Shown here piece after piece: positions 32,144-44,124 of a DNA stretch of 64,000 nucleotides. Below the pieces are notes generated by a model, which was not told where the DNA came from, ran no database searches, and was given only the letters and a program-made list of their open reading frames with translations. How positions within the stretch are numbered: position 1 is the stretch's first letter; the number at the start of each line of letters is the position of its first letter. The translations under genes and the position numbers were made by a program. This DNA comes from Dugong dugon (lineage: Eukaryota; Chordata; Mammalia; Sirenia; Dugongidae): positions 132,664,714 to 132,728,713 of the forward strand of contig CM057460.1 in assembly GCA_030035585.1 (NCBI GenBank). The letters are read 5' to 3'.

Positions 32144-33843
32144 TCAGTAGATATTTCTCTCGTTTATTGATTGTAGATTTTTTTTTTTTTTCGTTCTTGT
32201 GGTACAGCTGGGCAGATCTAGTTGAGGCGGAGCCACTGGGATGGGTTGCTTGTGGCACTCACCGCAGCCACCAGGACGGTCGGTAGTCAGTGCTGGGCAG
32301 GTTCCAATAGGGCGTGCCTGCACCGCTTGGTGATGTGATGTCTAGTGCACGGTGCAGGTAGGTAGGGTGCAGCGGGAATATGGTTATGTGTGAAGCTAAG
32401 CTGGATATGGGAGAGAGGAGAGAGGAGGAGGAGCAAAAAGCGTACAAACATAAAAGAATGCTAGGGGAGCTTGTCGTTGGAATGTACAGATGAGAGACTA
32501 TGGGATGGAGGAAACCAGAAGGGGGAAGAGAAAGAAAAGGAAAGAATGACCAAATAAAAATCAGAAAAGTTAAAGAACTGCAAAGTTCCCAGGGATCCCA
32601 CCGATGCAGCTATGAGGTCTGGGGGAGTCGGTCTCAATTTTCACAGCTCAGCCTGGCCAGAAGGTACGGAGGCATACATCGCCTGGTATTCAGGGATCAG
32701 AAAGAGAAGGAAGAGATAGAGAGACAAGAAATTAAGCAATGAAGAAAGACAAAAGAGAAAAAGAGGTAAAAGATGACAAAACTAATCAAAAAAGGAAGAA
32801 AAATAAAATTGAGAAAAAAAAAAAAAAAAGGGCAACACCAGCAGTCAGTGCCTACAAATGGGACCCAGAGAGCCCCCACTCAGGGGCGCGAATTCCAAGA
32901 AGCCGGTAGTCTCGGGGTTAAGTGACCGTGGCCACGGGAAGTAGAGGGGTCAATGAACAAAGGCCCCAGGATCCCACCCGCGCGGGAGCCCAGACCTGGA
33001 AACAGCCACACGCTCGAACGCAGCCCTACAGCCCCGCAGGAGAGAGCAGAGACGGCACTCGGAATCAGGCACCCAGGCAAAAGGAGGGGGAGGCGGCAGA
33101 AAAAGGTTCGCTGGGTGCCAGCAAACGGCTCCCAGAAAGCCTCTAGCCCGGGCGCGCGGAATCCAAGCACCGGCTCCCCCCTGCTCAGGGACTCCGGCCA
33201 CGGAAAGCAGAGGGGTGAACGAACAAAGGCCCCGGGATCCCACCCACGCGGGAGCCCAGACCTAGAAACAGCCACATGCCCGCACGCAGCCCTACAGCCC
33301 CGCAGGAGAGAGCAGAGACGGCACTCGGAACCAGGCACCCAGGCAAAAGGAGGGGGAAGCGGCAGAAAAAGGTTCTCTAGCTGCCAGCAAACGGCTCCCA
33401 GAAAGCCGCCAGCCCAGGCGCGCGGAATCCAAGCACCAGCACCCCCCAGCCCAGGGACCCTGGCCACGGAAAGCAGGGGATCCCCAGCTGAGGCGGAGAG
33501 GGGTGGGTGGTGGGAGAGCGCGCACCGCAGTTTACCGGTCGTTCTATCTCCGACCAGATGCTCTGCAAGGCTGCTCTCCCGTTTGCTGGTCTCCGATAGG
33601 AATCCAAGATGGTGGATCCGCGCTGCGTTAGCTGGTAAGGAATCTCTGCCTGAGTCTCTCCTCGCTCTCCGTTCTCTTTTAGTATTCTCACTCCGTTTGG
33701 TGTTTGGCTGAGTTCTTTATCTCTTCATTTGGTGTTCTAGGGTTTCAGGATTGTTGATTCTCTGTTAGGCTTAGTTTTTCGGATCTTTGCTGTGGAGGGA
33801 CGGCGTGGTGTTTCTGCCTAGAGCGCCATCTTGCCCCTCCTCC
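32144..33843 (-). promoter_or_regulatory. L1 copy 2 5' UTR/promoter with monomers and YY1-type site
   Basis: Same architecture as copy 1. Monomer landmarks are at 32886, 33154 and 33420. The YY1-type GCCATCTTG is at 33825-33833, about 10 bp from the 5' end. A long frame of 252 codons on the plus (antisense) strand (32953-33711) and one of 195 codons on the minus strand are by-products of GC-rich repeats; they are not kept at that length in copy 1. Confidence 0.75.
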
Positions 33844-33857
33844 TGGAATGAGATTTT
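33844..33857 (-). repeat. Target-site duplication of L1 copy 2 (5' side)
   Basis: TGGAATGAGATTTT, identical to 25324-25337. Confidence 0.9.
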
Positions 33858-34440
33858 AAGGATTGGTGCAAAGGAATCTGAATTTAGATTTTCTCTATGT
33901 TTTTGTTATGTTTTCCCCTGAAAAATGTGGAGCTGTCTTGACTGCGTGCATTAAAAAATATCGTTCAGAATTTGAAAATAAGGCAATGAAGTCAGACATG
34001 TTCTTTCAGTATCATAGTGGAGTACCACTTAATAAGCACAACCCAAGGATTATTTAATTTTATAGAAGAATGTACTTGTGTTTGATTTTGCTATTTATTA
34101 TTTGATTAGAACCTAGACACTGTAAAGTTACATGCCAATCTACACACTTCTGACAAAAGGTAAATGTCTGAAGCTCTTGCAGATATTGAGTCTGTTTTTT
34201 ACTTAACCTAGCAATCTTATTCTAACATTCATTATATTACATTTATACTGCCTAGAAATAATACCATTTTCTTATATGCTGTTGGAAATGGCTATATCAT
34301 CTTACTGATTCCCTCATTAATGAGTTGGATAACATAATGGCATGTGCAAATGTTATGTTTTTATGAAAGTTATGTGATAAACTTTTGTAAAATTTATACT
34401 TTGTCATATGCAATTCAATAGATAGCCTACTTTAATTTTA
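33858..34440. other. Unrecognised intergenic sequence
   Basis: AT-rich; a 64-codon frame (33863-34057) has no domain and no conserved counterpart. No repeat named. Confidence 0.55.
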
Positions 34441-34452
34441 ATTTATTTTTTT
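34440..34452 (-). repeat. Possible target-site duplication of the outer L1 (left)
   Basis: AATTTATTTTTTT here versus ATTTTATTTTTTT at 49142-49154 (12 of 13 match). The right copy is followed by AAG, giving a TTTT/AA-type site. It is of low complexity, so it is only supportive. Confidence 0.4.
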
Positions 34453-36019
34453 TATTGTGCTTCAGGTGAAGGTTTACAGAACAAATAGTTTCTCATTAAA
34501 CAGTAGTAACACATATTGTTTTATGACATTGGTTAACAACCTCACAACATGTCAACCCTCTCCCTTCTCGACCTTTTTTTTTAGTGAAAATATACGTAGC
34601 CAAAGATACACCATTTCAAAAATTTCTACATGCACAGTTCAGTGACATTGACTACACTAGTGCTGCTAGTCTTACTTTAGATGAAGGCTTACAGAGCAAA
34701 ATAGTTTCTCATTAAACAGTTAGTACACATGTTGCCCTATGACAATGGTTAACAACCTCACAAGACATCAGCACTGTCCTTACTCAACCTTGGGTTCCCT
34801 ATCACCAGCTTTCCTGTCCCCTTCTACCTTCTAGCCCTTGTCCCTGGACTGCTGTGCCTCATTAGTCCCATTTAGTTTTATGGGGCTGTCCACTCCCAGC
34901 CTGAACGGTGAACCTTAGAAGTGACTTCACCACTGAGCTAAAAGGGTGTCTGGGGGCCATACTCTTGGGGTTTCTCCAGTCTCCTTTAGGCCAGTAAATC
35001 TGGTCCTTTTTTTGTGAGTTAGAATTTTGTTCTACATCCTACTCCAGCTCTGTCGAGAACCCTCTGTTGTGATCCCGGTCAGGGCAATCAGTAGTGGTAG
35101 CCAGGCATCATCTAGATGTACTGGACTCAGTCTGGTGGAGGCCTGGGTAGATGTGGTCCATTAGTCCTTTGGACAAATCCTTTCCTTGTATTCTGTTCTC
35201 TTCATTCCCCTTTGGTCCCAAAAGGATGAGACCAGTGGAGTATCTTGGATGGCTGCTCACAGGCTTTTAAGACCCTAGACACTGCTCACCAAGGTAGAAT
35301 GTAGAATAATGTCTTTATAAACTGGGTTATGCCAACTGAGCTAGATGTTCCCTGAGACCATGGTCCCCACAGCCCTCCACCCAGCAATTCAGTCCCTCAG
35401 GGACTTTGGATGTGTCTATGGAGCTTCCATGACCTTTCCTTGTACAAGATATGCTGTTTTCCCCAGTATAGTGTACTGTCTCACCCTTCACCCAAGATAC
35501 CACTTATCTATTGCCTATTTAGTACTTCCCCCCGCCCACCCCTCCCATTCCTGGTAACAAACAAAGATTGTTACATTTTGTGTGGGAACTTTTTCATGGG
35601 TTTTTACAATAAAGGTCTCATACAATATATGTCCTTTTGTGGTTGAATTATTCCACTCAGCATAATATCCTCCAGTTTCATCCATGTTATGAGATGCTTC
35701 ACAGATTCATCGTTGTTCTTTCTTGCTGCATAGTACTCCATTGTGTGTATGTACCACAGTTTGTTTATCCATTCATCTGTTGATGGGCACCTACGTTGTT
35801 TCCATCGTTTTGCTATTGTGAACAATGCTGCCATGAACATAGGTGTGCATATGTCTATTCGAGTGATGACTCTTATTTCTCTAGGATATATTCCTAGGAG
35901 TGGGATTGCTGGATCGAATGGTATGTCTATTTCCAGCTTTCTGAGGAAGCGCCATATCATTTTCCAAAATGGTTGTATCATTTTGCATTCCCACCAGCGG
36001 GGCAGAAGAGTTCCGATCT
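34446..36019 (-). mobile_element. Older L1, part A: 3' UTR and ORF2 C-terminus
   Basis: Minus-strand L1 3' end. It has a T-run (34446-34453), a 3' UTR with two GCTTACAG-type units rather than three, and the last about 130 codons of ORF2 up to the Cys-rich region. L1 homology stops at about 36019, where the 5' end of the opposite-strand copy 3 begins. Together with part B (44123-49128) it looks like one full-length L1 of about 8 kb, lacking about 1.5 kb of ORF2 at the junction. Confidence 0.85.
35604..36019 (-). pseudogene. L1 ORF2 C-terminal end (part A)
   Basis: Reads from just before [11 protein letters not shown] through [33 protein letters not shown] and [12 protein letters not shown] to the normal C-terminal RPLL and stop at 35604. 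The frame is open here, but the rest of the gene is cut off by copy 3. The first residues of the open frame (above 36019) come from antisense copy 3 sequence. Confidence 0.85.
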
Positions 36020-37665
36020 CGAGAGGTTCCGGCAAAATGGCACTCTAGGCAGAAGCACCACGCTGTCCCTCCACAGCAAAGATCCGAAAAACTAAGCCAA
36101 ACAGAGACTGCAACAATCCTGAAACCCTAGAACATCAAATGAAGAGATAAAGAACTCAGCCGAGCACCAAATGGAGTGAGAATACTGAAAGAGAACTGAG
36201 AGTAAGGAGAGATTCATACAGAGGTCCCCTACCAGCTAACGCAGTGCGGATCCACCATCTTGGACTCCTATTGGAGATCAGCAAACGGGGGTATGAGAAA
36301 GCAGCCTCACAAAGCATCCAGTGGGAGACAAAACAACCAGTAATTTGTGGTGTGCGCTTTCCCACCCCCCATCCCTCTTCACCCCGGCTCGGCCTCCTCT
36401 GCTTCCCGCGGCCACAGTCTCTTGACTGGGAAGCGCCGGCTACTTGGATTTCACACACCCAAGCGGGCGGCTCTCTGGGTGCCATTTGTTGGCTGCTAGT
36501 GTTGCTTTTGTTTTTCTGCTTCGTTTGATTTCTCACTTGCCTCTCGCAGCCCCCTCCTCCTTTTGCTCAAGTGCCTGGCTCCGAGCGCCATCTTTGCTTC
36601 CTCCTGAGGGGCTGCAGGGCTCCATTCAAGTATGCAGCTGCTTCCCGGTCTGGGCTGCAAAGCTGGTGGGATCCTGGGGCTTTTCTTCATTTTGAATTGT
36701 TTGTCTGTTTTCTTTTCCTTTTCTTGAGTTGGGAGCCCTTTCCGGCCAGGTGGAGCTGTGTGCCAGGGAGACTTCCCTTTGGCTTCCACAGACGAGCAGA
36801 GGGATCCCTGAGTGCATTTCTTTTTTCGTTGTTTTTTTTTTTCTGTTTTTTTGGGGGGCCTTTCTTGTTCTTTTTTTTTTTGTTGATTTGTTTTGTTTTC
36901 TTTTCCCTTTTTTTCCCTTTTGTCTTTCTTCATTGCTCAGTTTCTCATCTCTCTATCTATTCCTTCTCTTTCTGATCCCTGAATACCAGGCATTGTACGC
37001 CTCTGCGCCTTCTGGCCAGGCTGTGCTGTGACACCTGAGAGCGACTTCCCCAGACATCATAGCTGCATCGGTGGTATCCCTGGGAACTTTGTGCTTCTTT
37101 AACCTTTCTGATTTTTTTTTTTTGGTCATTCTTCTCTTTTCTTCCTCTTCCCCTTTCTGTTTTTCTCCATTTATCCATTTCCTCTCTCTCTCTCATCTCT
37201 CCATTCCAATGGCAAGCTCCCCTAGCATTCTTTTTTGTTTGTTTGTATGTTTTTTGGCTCCTGTTCCTCTCTCCTCTCTCTCATATCCAGCTTAGCTCCA
37301 CACATAACCATCTCCCCACTGCATCCTGCCTACCTGCACGATGTGCTTGACATCACACCACCAAGCAGTGCAGGCACAGCCTACTGGAACTTGCTCAGCA
37401 CTGATTACCGACCTGCCCTGGTGGCTGTAGCGAGTGCCACAAACAACCAGTCCCAGTGACTCCTCTTCTGCTAGACCTGCCCTGCTGTACCACATCTGAG
37501 TGACTGAACGTGCTAGTTGGAGAAGGAGGCAAAAAGCATTGAGCGCACAGAAGAGCAAACAACAAAGAGCACCAGTCCGCCTGCTCAGACATAGTCAATT
37601 TTTTTTTTTTTAAATAAAGGATGAAACAAACAAATCTACAATCAATAAATGAGAGAAATACCTAC
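36020..37665 (+). promoter_or_regulatory. L1 copy 3 5' UTR
   Basis: Decayed internal promoter. The GC-rich part (about 36360-36700) corresponds to about one monomer (landmark GAAGCGCCGGCTACTTGGAT near 36430), unlike the 2.3 units of copies 1 and 2. T-rich tracts near 36830-36910 and 37110-37125 mirror A-rich tracts of the other copies. Frames on both strands here are not genes. Confidence 0.65.
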
Positions 37666-38701
37666 TGAATGCCCTGAAAACAGCAAACAGTATCAAAACA
37701 TTTACAAAAACAGGACAGGATGGTTCCAGTAGGCGTCCAAATTAAAACACCAGATGACTATTCTGTGGATGAAAATGCTCTAGAACTACCTGATAGGGAA
37801 TTCAAATCTCCAATACTGAGAATTCTCCAAGAACTGAGCAAAAAGCTGACAAAAATGATGAAAAAATAGACAAATTCATGGAAAATATGGACAAAAAATT
37901 GGAAGAATTCAGGAAGATAATGCAGGAACAAAATACCAAAACAAATTCACAACTAGAAATTATACAAAATAACAATTAGAAATCCAAAAGATAAACAACA
38001 AGATTTCAGAAATGGACGGTGTCATAGAAGGGCTGAGAAGCAGATTTGAAATGGTGGAAGACAGGATCAGTGGGAAACACTTGGATACAACTCTGAGGAA
38101 AACTCAGAAAAAAGAACAAAGAAAAATGAAGAGACACTGAGAGTCATGTGGGACACAATCAAAAGCAAAAATTTGTGAGCGATTGGAATTCCAGAACAGG
38201 ATGAGAAAACAGAAAATGCAGAGAGGATCATTGAGGAACAGCTGGCAGAAAACTTCTCCAATATCATGAAAAATGAAAAGCTGACCATCCAAGAAGCTCA
38301 ACGAACCCCATACAGAAGAGACCCCAACAGAAAATCACCAAGGTGTATCATATTCACACTCACCAAAACCAAAGACAAACAAAGAATCCTGAGAGTAGCT
38401 CATAAAAAAACAAGAAGTCACATACAGAGGAGAAACAATAAGACTAAGCTCAGATTATTCAGCACAAACCATGCAGGCAAGAAGGCAATGGGATGATATA
38501 TACAAAACTTTGAAAGAAAAAAATTGTCAGCCAAGAATAATGTATCCTGCAAAACTCTCATTCAAATTTGATGGTGAAATTAGGTCATTTCCAGATAAAG
38601 AGAAATTAAGGGAATATGTAAAAGTCAAACCAAACTTACAAGAATTATTAAAGGGAGTTCTTTGACCTGAGGACAAACAGCTTCAGCTCACAGGCAGAAC
38701 C
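37666..38701 (+). pseudogene. L1 ORF1 of copy 3, broken
   Basis: ORF1 homology is clear, but the second and third codons after the conserved ATG already run into a stop, and frameshifts follow. The RRM part is open at 38266-38400 (IQEAQRTPYRRDPNRKSP). The C-terminal domain is open at 38471-38665 (QARRQWDDIYKTLKEKN, YPAKLSF) and ends at a CGA-to-TGA stop where copies 1 and 2 read Arg. Confidence 0.85.
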
Positions 38702-38940
38702 TAGGATGCAGGATCATACCAGCCAGATACCAATCTGGGAAATGAACTCTCGAGGACTATCCAAAACCAAAAGAAATACAACAGGGAATCAGAGGAGTTA
38801 ATCAGTAAATGACAACAACTTCAAAACAATAAAAGAGGGAATAAACGGCATAGGTATAAAACCTTCTGATGGAGAGGAAGGCAAGGCGATACCAAGTAAT
38901 GGTAGATTGCTTCAAAATTAGAAAGATAAGGGTAAAATTC

Positions 38941-39069
38941 ATGGTAACCACCAAGAAGGTTAACAAACCAACTCATAAAAATAAAGACAAAAAACATAAA
39001 GTCTCAGCAAAAACAAAACCTACAAAAACAAAAAAAATGAAAAAAAAAAAAATCCACAAACAAAAGTAA
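38941..39069 (+). CDS. Small inter-ORF frame in L1 copy 3, short form (hypothetical)
   Basis: 42 codons from the same conserved ATG (MVTTKKVNKPTHKNK) to KKKKIHKQK and stop. An A-run of 13 after the second ATG puts it in the reading frame that stops early, 63 bp before the ORF2 start. In copies 1 and 2 the equivalent tract has a different length modulo 3 and the frame continues to ORF2. No known domain. Confidence 0.25.
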   Translation: MVTTKKVNKPTHKNKDKKHKVSAKTKPTKTKKMKKKKIHKQK

Positions 39070-39132
39070 CTCAGCACAAGAGAGTAAGAAGAGCAAAGAA
39101 AACTTCAGCACCACAAAGAAAAGCACTACGAA

Positions 39133-40095
39133 ATGACAGCAACAAACTCAAATCTATCAATAATTACACTGAACGTAAATGGTCTCAATGCACCCATACA
39201 GAGACGGAGAGTGACAGAATGGATAAGAAAACAGGATCCACAATATGCTGTCTATAAGAGACCCACCTTAGAAACAAAGATGTGAATTTATTAAAAATCA
39301 AAGGTTGGAAAAAAATATATCAAGCTAACAACTACCAATAAAAAGCAGGAGTGGCAATTCTAATCTCAGATAAAATAGACTTTAAAACAAAATCTACCAT
39401 AAAAGACAAAGAAGGACACTATATAATGATTAAGGGGATGATCCATCATGAAGATATAACCATAATAAACATCTACAAACCCAATGACAGGCCTCCAAAA
39501 TACATAAAACAAACTCTAACAACACGAAAAAGAGAAATTGACAATTCCACAATAATAGTAGGAGACTTCAACACACCACTCTCAGTAAAGGACAGAACAG
39601 CTAAGAAGAAACTCAGCAAAGATACAAAAGACCTAAAGGGCACAATCAGCCAACTTGACCTCATAAACATATATAGAACACTCCATCCAACTGCTGCAAA
39701 GTACACATTTTTTTCCAATGCACATGGAATGTTCTCCAGAATAGACCACATCTTAGGCCACAGAGCAATCGTCAACAAGATCCAAAACGTTGAGATAATT
39801 GAAAGTATCTTCTCTGACCACAATGCCATCAAGGTAGAAATTAACACTAGAAAGAGCAAGGAAAAAAAATCAACTACATGGAAACTGAACAATACCCTGC
39901 TTACACATCACTGGGTAAATGAAGAAATCAGAGATGGAATCAAAAAATTCCTAGAATCAAATTAGAATGAAAACACATACCAAAACCTTTGCAAAGGCAG
40001 TCCTCAGAGGACAATTTATGGCAATAGATGCACATATCACAAAAGAAGAGAGAGACAAAATCAAAAGATTAACTACAGAACTGAAACAGATAGAG

Positions 40096-40128
<33 letters not shown>

Positions 40129-42958
40129 CCCACAACCACCGGAAGAAAGGAAATAGTAAAGATCAGAGCAAAAATAAATGAAATATAGAACAGAAAAACC
40201 ATAGAAAGAATCAACAAAACCAAAAGCTGGTTCTATAAAAAATCAACAAAATCGACAAACCACTGGTGAGACTGACAAAAGAAAAGCAGGAGAGGACGCA
40301 AATAACCCAGATAAGAAATAAAATGAGGGACATTACAACAGACTCAACTGAAATAAAAAGGATTATAACAGAATATTATGAAACATTATACTCCAACACA
40401 TTTGAAAGCCTAGAGGAAATGGATAAATTTCTAGAAACACACGGCCTACCCAAACTACAATGAAATGATGTTGAAAATCTGAACAGACCCATAACAAGAG
40501 AAGAGATTGAAAAGGTAATAAAAAAAACTCCCAACAAAAAAAAAGCCCTGGCCCAGATGGCTTCACTGGAGAATTCTACAAAACATTTACAGAAGAGCTT
40601 GTACCAGCACTACTCAAGCTATTTCAGAGCATAGAAGAGGAAGCAACACTTCCAAATTCATTCTATGAAACCAGCGTAATGCTGATACCAAAACCAAGCA
40701 AAGATATCACAAAAAAAGAAAATTACAGATCAATATCTTTCCTGAATATAGATGCAAAAATTCTAAGAAAATTCTAGCCAATAGAATTCAGCATCATATC
40801 AAACAAATAATAGACTGCGACCAAGTAGGATTCATACCAGGTATGCAGAGATGGTTTAACATTAGAAAATCAATCAAAGTAATCCAGCACATAAATAAAA
40901 GGAAAGAAAAGAATCACATGAGCATCTTAATTGATGCATAAAAGGCATTTGACAAAGTCCAACACCCATTCCTGATGAAAACTCTCAATAAAATAGGTAT
41001 AGAAGGGAAATTTCTCAACATAATAAAGGGCATCTATGCAAAACCAATGGTCAACATCATTCTTCATGGAAAGCAGCTGAAAACATTCCCCTTGAAAACA
41101 AGAACAAGACAAGGATGCCCTTTATCACCACTCCTATTTAACATGGTGCTGGAAGTTCTAGCTAGAGCAATAAGACAAGAAAAAGAAATAAATGGCATCC
41201 AAATTGGTAATGAAGAAGTTAAACTCTCCCTGTTTGCACATGATATGATACTATACATTGAAAATCTTAAAGACACCATGAGAAATCTACTGGAACTAAT
41301 AGAAAGATTCAGCAGAGTAGCAGGATAAAAGATAAACATTCAAAAATCAGCTGGATTCCTATACACCAGTAAGAAGAATGATGAAAAGGAAATCGGGAAA
41401 ACAATACCATTTTCAACAGCCCCTAAAAAGATAAAATACTTAGGAATAAATCTGACCAGGGATGTAAAAGACCTATACAAAGAAAACTACAAAACACTAC
41501 CACATGAAACTCAAAGGGATCTACATAAATGGAAAAACGTACCATGCTCATGGATAGGCGCACTCAACATTGTGAAAATGACAATTCTACCCAAAGAAAT
41601 CTACAAATACAATGCAATCCTGATCCAAATACCAACACCATTCTTCAACGAGGTGGAAAAAATAATCATCATCTTTATATGGAAAGGGAAGAAGCCCCAA
41701 ATAAGTAAAGCACTATTGAAGAAGAGGAATAAAATGGTTGGACTCACACTACCTGACATCGGAACCTACCATACAGCTACAGTAGTCAAAACATCCTGGT
41801 ACTGGTACAACGACAGACACATTGATTAATGGAACAGAATTGAGAACCCAGATGTAAATCCATCCACCTACAGTTACCTGATATTCGACAAGGGCCCAAA
41901 GTCCATCAAATGAGGAAAAGACAATCTTTTTAACAAACAATGCTGGCAAAACTGGATATCCATCTGCAAAAAAAATGAAACAGGAACCATACCTCACAGC
42001 ATATACAAAAACTACTTCAAAATGGATCAAAGGCCTGAATATAAAGCCTAAAACTGTAAAGTTAATAGAAGAAAAAATAAGACCAACACTACAGGCCTTA
42101 ATACACTGCATTAACAGGATACAAACCATAACCATCAATGCACAAACCCCAAAAGATAAGCTAGATAACTGTGATCTTCTGAAAATCAAACACCTATGCT
42201 CTTCAAAAGACTTCAAAAGAGTAAAAAGAGAACCTACAGACTGGGAAAAAAGTTTTTAGACAGTACAAGTCAGACAAAGTTCTAATCTCCATAATCTACA
42301 AGAAAATCCAACACCTCTACAACAAAAAGACAAATAATCCTATTAAAAAATGGGCAAAGGAAATGAACAGACACTTCACCAAAGAAGACATTCAAATGGC
42401 CAACAGACACATGAGGAAATGCTCATGATCACTAGCCATTACAGTAATGAAATATAAAACCACAATGAGATATCATCTCACCCCGGCATTACTGGCACGA
42501 ATCAAAAACACTGGAAATAGCAAATGTTGGAAGGACTACGGGGAGATCGGAATGCTTATGCACTGCTGGTGGGAATGCAAAATGATACAACCATTTTGGA
42601 AAATGATATGGTGCTTCCTCAGAACGCTAGAAATAGACATACCATTCGATCCAGCAATCCCACTCCTAGGAATATATCCGAGAGAAATAAGAGTCATCAC
42701 TCGAATAGACATATGCACACCTATGTTCATGGAAGCATTGTTCACAATAGCAAAAAGATGGGAACAACGTAGGTGCCCATCAACAGATGAATGGATAAAC
42801 AAACTATGGTACATACACACAATGGAGTACTATGCATCGAGAAAGAACAACAATGAATCTGTGAAGCATCTCATAACATGGATGAAACTGGAAGACATTA
42901 TGCTGAGTGAAATAAGTCAATCACAAAAGGACAAATATTGTATGAGACCTCTATTGTA
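39133..42958 (+). pseudogene. L1 ORF2 of copy 3, broken
   Basis: Starts ATGACAGCAACAAACTC as in the young copies. Endonuclease pieces are in 39351-39965 (VGDFNTPLS, SRIDHILGH, SDHNAIKVE). The reverse transcriptase is at 40975-41328, where the catalytic box reads FAHD instead of FADD. The C-terminal end is at 42447-42959 with C-WKDYGEIGMLMHCWWEC (the second Cys changed to Tyr) and normal terminal RPLL. A 26-bp A-run (about 40103-40128) and several stops and shifts disable it. Confidence 0.9.
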
Positions 42959-44124
42959 AAAACTCATGAAAAAGTTCACACACAAAACGTAACAGTCTTT
43001 GTTGGTTACCGGGGATGGGAAGGGTAGGGGGGAAATACTAAATAGGCAATAGATAAGTGGTATCTTGGGTGAAAGGTGAGAAAGTACACAATACAGGGGA
43101 AACTAGCACAACTTGTACAAGGAAAGGTCATGGAAGCTCCATAGGCAGATCCAAACTCCCTGAGGGACTGAATTGCTGGGCGGAGGGCTGTGGGGACCAT
43201 GGTCTAGGGGAACATCTAGCTCAATTGGCATGACGCAGCTTATAAAGACAATGCTCTACATTCTAACTTGGTGAGCAGTGTCTGGGGTCTTAAAAGCCTG
43301 GGATTGGCCATCTAAGATACTCCACTGGTCTCAGCCCTTCGGGGGCAAGGGAGAATGAAGAGAACAGGATACAAGGAAAAGATTATTCCACAGCTACCAA
43401 GGCCTCCACCGGACTGAGTCCAGTACAGCTAGATGGTGCCCAGCTACCACCACTGACTGCTCTGACCATGATCACAACAGAGGGTTCTGGACAGAGCTGG
43501 CGAAGGATGCAGAGCTTAATTCTAACTCACAAGAAAAAGACCAGATTTACTGGCCTAAAGGAGACTGGAGAAACCTCAAGAGTATGGCCCCCAGACACCC
43601 TTTTAGCTCCGTAGTGAAGTTACCGCCGAGGTTCACTGTTCAGCCTGGTAGTGGACAGCCCTGTAAAACCAAATGAGACTAACGAGGTATAGGAGTCCAG
43701 TGACAAGGGCCAGAAGGCAGAATGGGACAAGGAAGCTGGTGATAGGGAACCCAAGGTTGAGTAAGGATATTGTTGATGTGTCGTGAGATTGTTAACCATT
43801 GTCATAGGGCAACATTTGTAGTAACTGTTAAATGAGAAACTATTTGTTCTATAAGCCTTCATCTTAAGTGAGAATAACAGCACAATTGGAAGAGCGTAGT
43901 CAGTGTCACTGAAGTGTGCATGTAGAAATTTTTGAAATGGTTTTATCTTTGGCTATGTGTATTTTCACCAAAAAAAAAAAAAGGTTAAGAAGTTAGAGGG
44001 TTAATATGTTGTGGGGTTGTTAACCAATGTCATAAAACAACATGTGTACTACTGTTTCATGAGGAACTATTTGTTATGTAAGCCTTCACCTGAAGTACAA
44101 TTAAAAGAAAATTAAAAAAAAAAA

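Larger units (their letters stand above)
25338..33843 (-). mobile_element. Young full-length L1 (copy 2)
   Basis: An 8.5-kb minus-strand L1. From the right end: 5' UTR with monomers (33843-32144), intact ORF1 (32143-31094), inter-ORF region with the small frame (30850-30659), ORF2 (30662-26843) with two frameshifts and one nonsense change, 3' UTR with three units (26842-25348), and poly(A) (T-run 25338-25347). 14-bp target-site duplications differ from those of copy 1, and there is no 3' transduction. By eye it differs from copy 1 by roughly one change per 100 bp or fewer, so both come from the same recently active lineage. Confidence 0.95.
36020..44122 (+). mobile_element. Full-length older L1 (copy 3), plus strand
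   Basis: About 8.1 kb: 5' end GGTTCCGGCAAAATGGCACTC (compare copy 1), 5' UTR with about one monomer unit (36020-37665), decayed ORF1 (37666-38701), inter-ORF region with the short small frame, decayed ORF2 (39133-42958), 3' UTR with two units (42959-44112), and an A-run ending at 44122-44123. It is more diverged than copies 1 and 2. The left flank (L1 part A) and right flank (L1 part B) do not share a target-site duplication. Confidence 0.9.

Noticed and set aside
32880..33467. 195-codon sense-strand frame in the L1 5' UTR monomers
   Set aside because: Not kept in copy 1, where it is split into 132- and 118-codon pieces; arises from the repeat composition.
32953..33711. A 252-codon frame antisense to the L1 copy 2 5' UTR, reminiscent of primate L1 ORF0
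   Set aside because: In copy 1 the same stretch gives only frames of 152-175 codons with different ends. GC-rich repeats with few stop codons on either strand explain it; no conserved start or domain.
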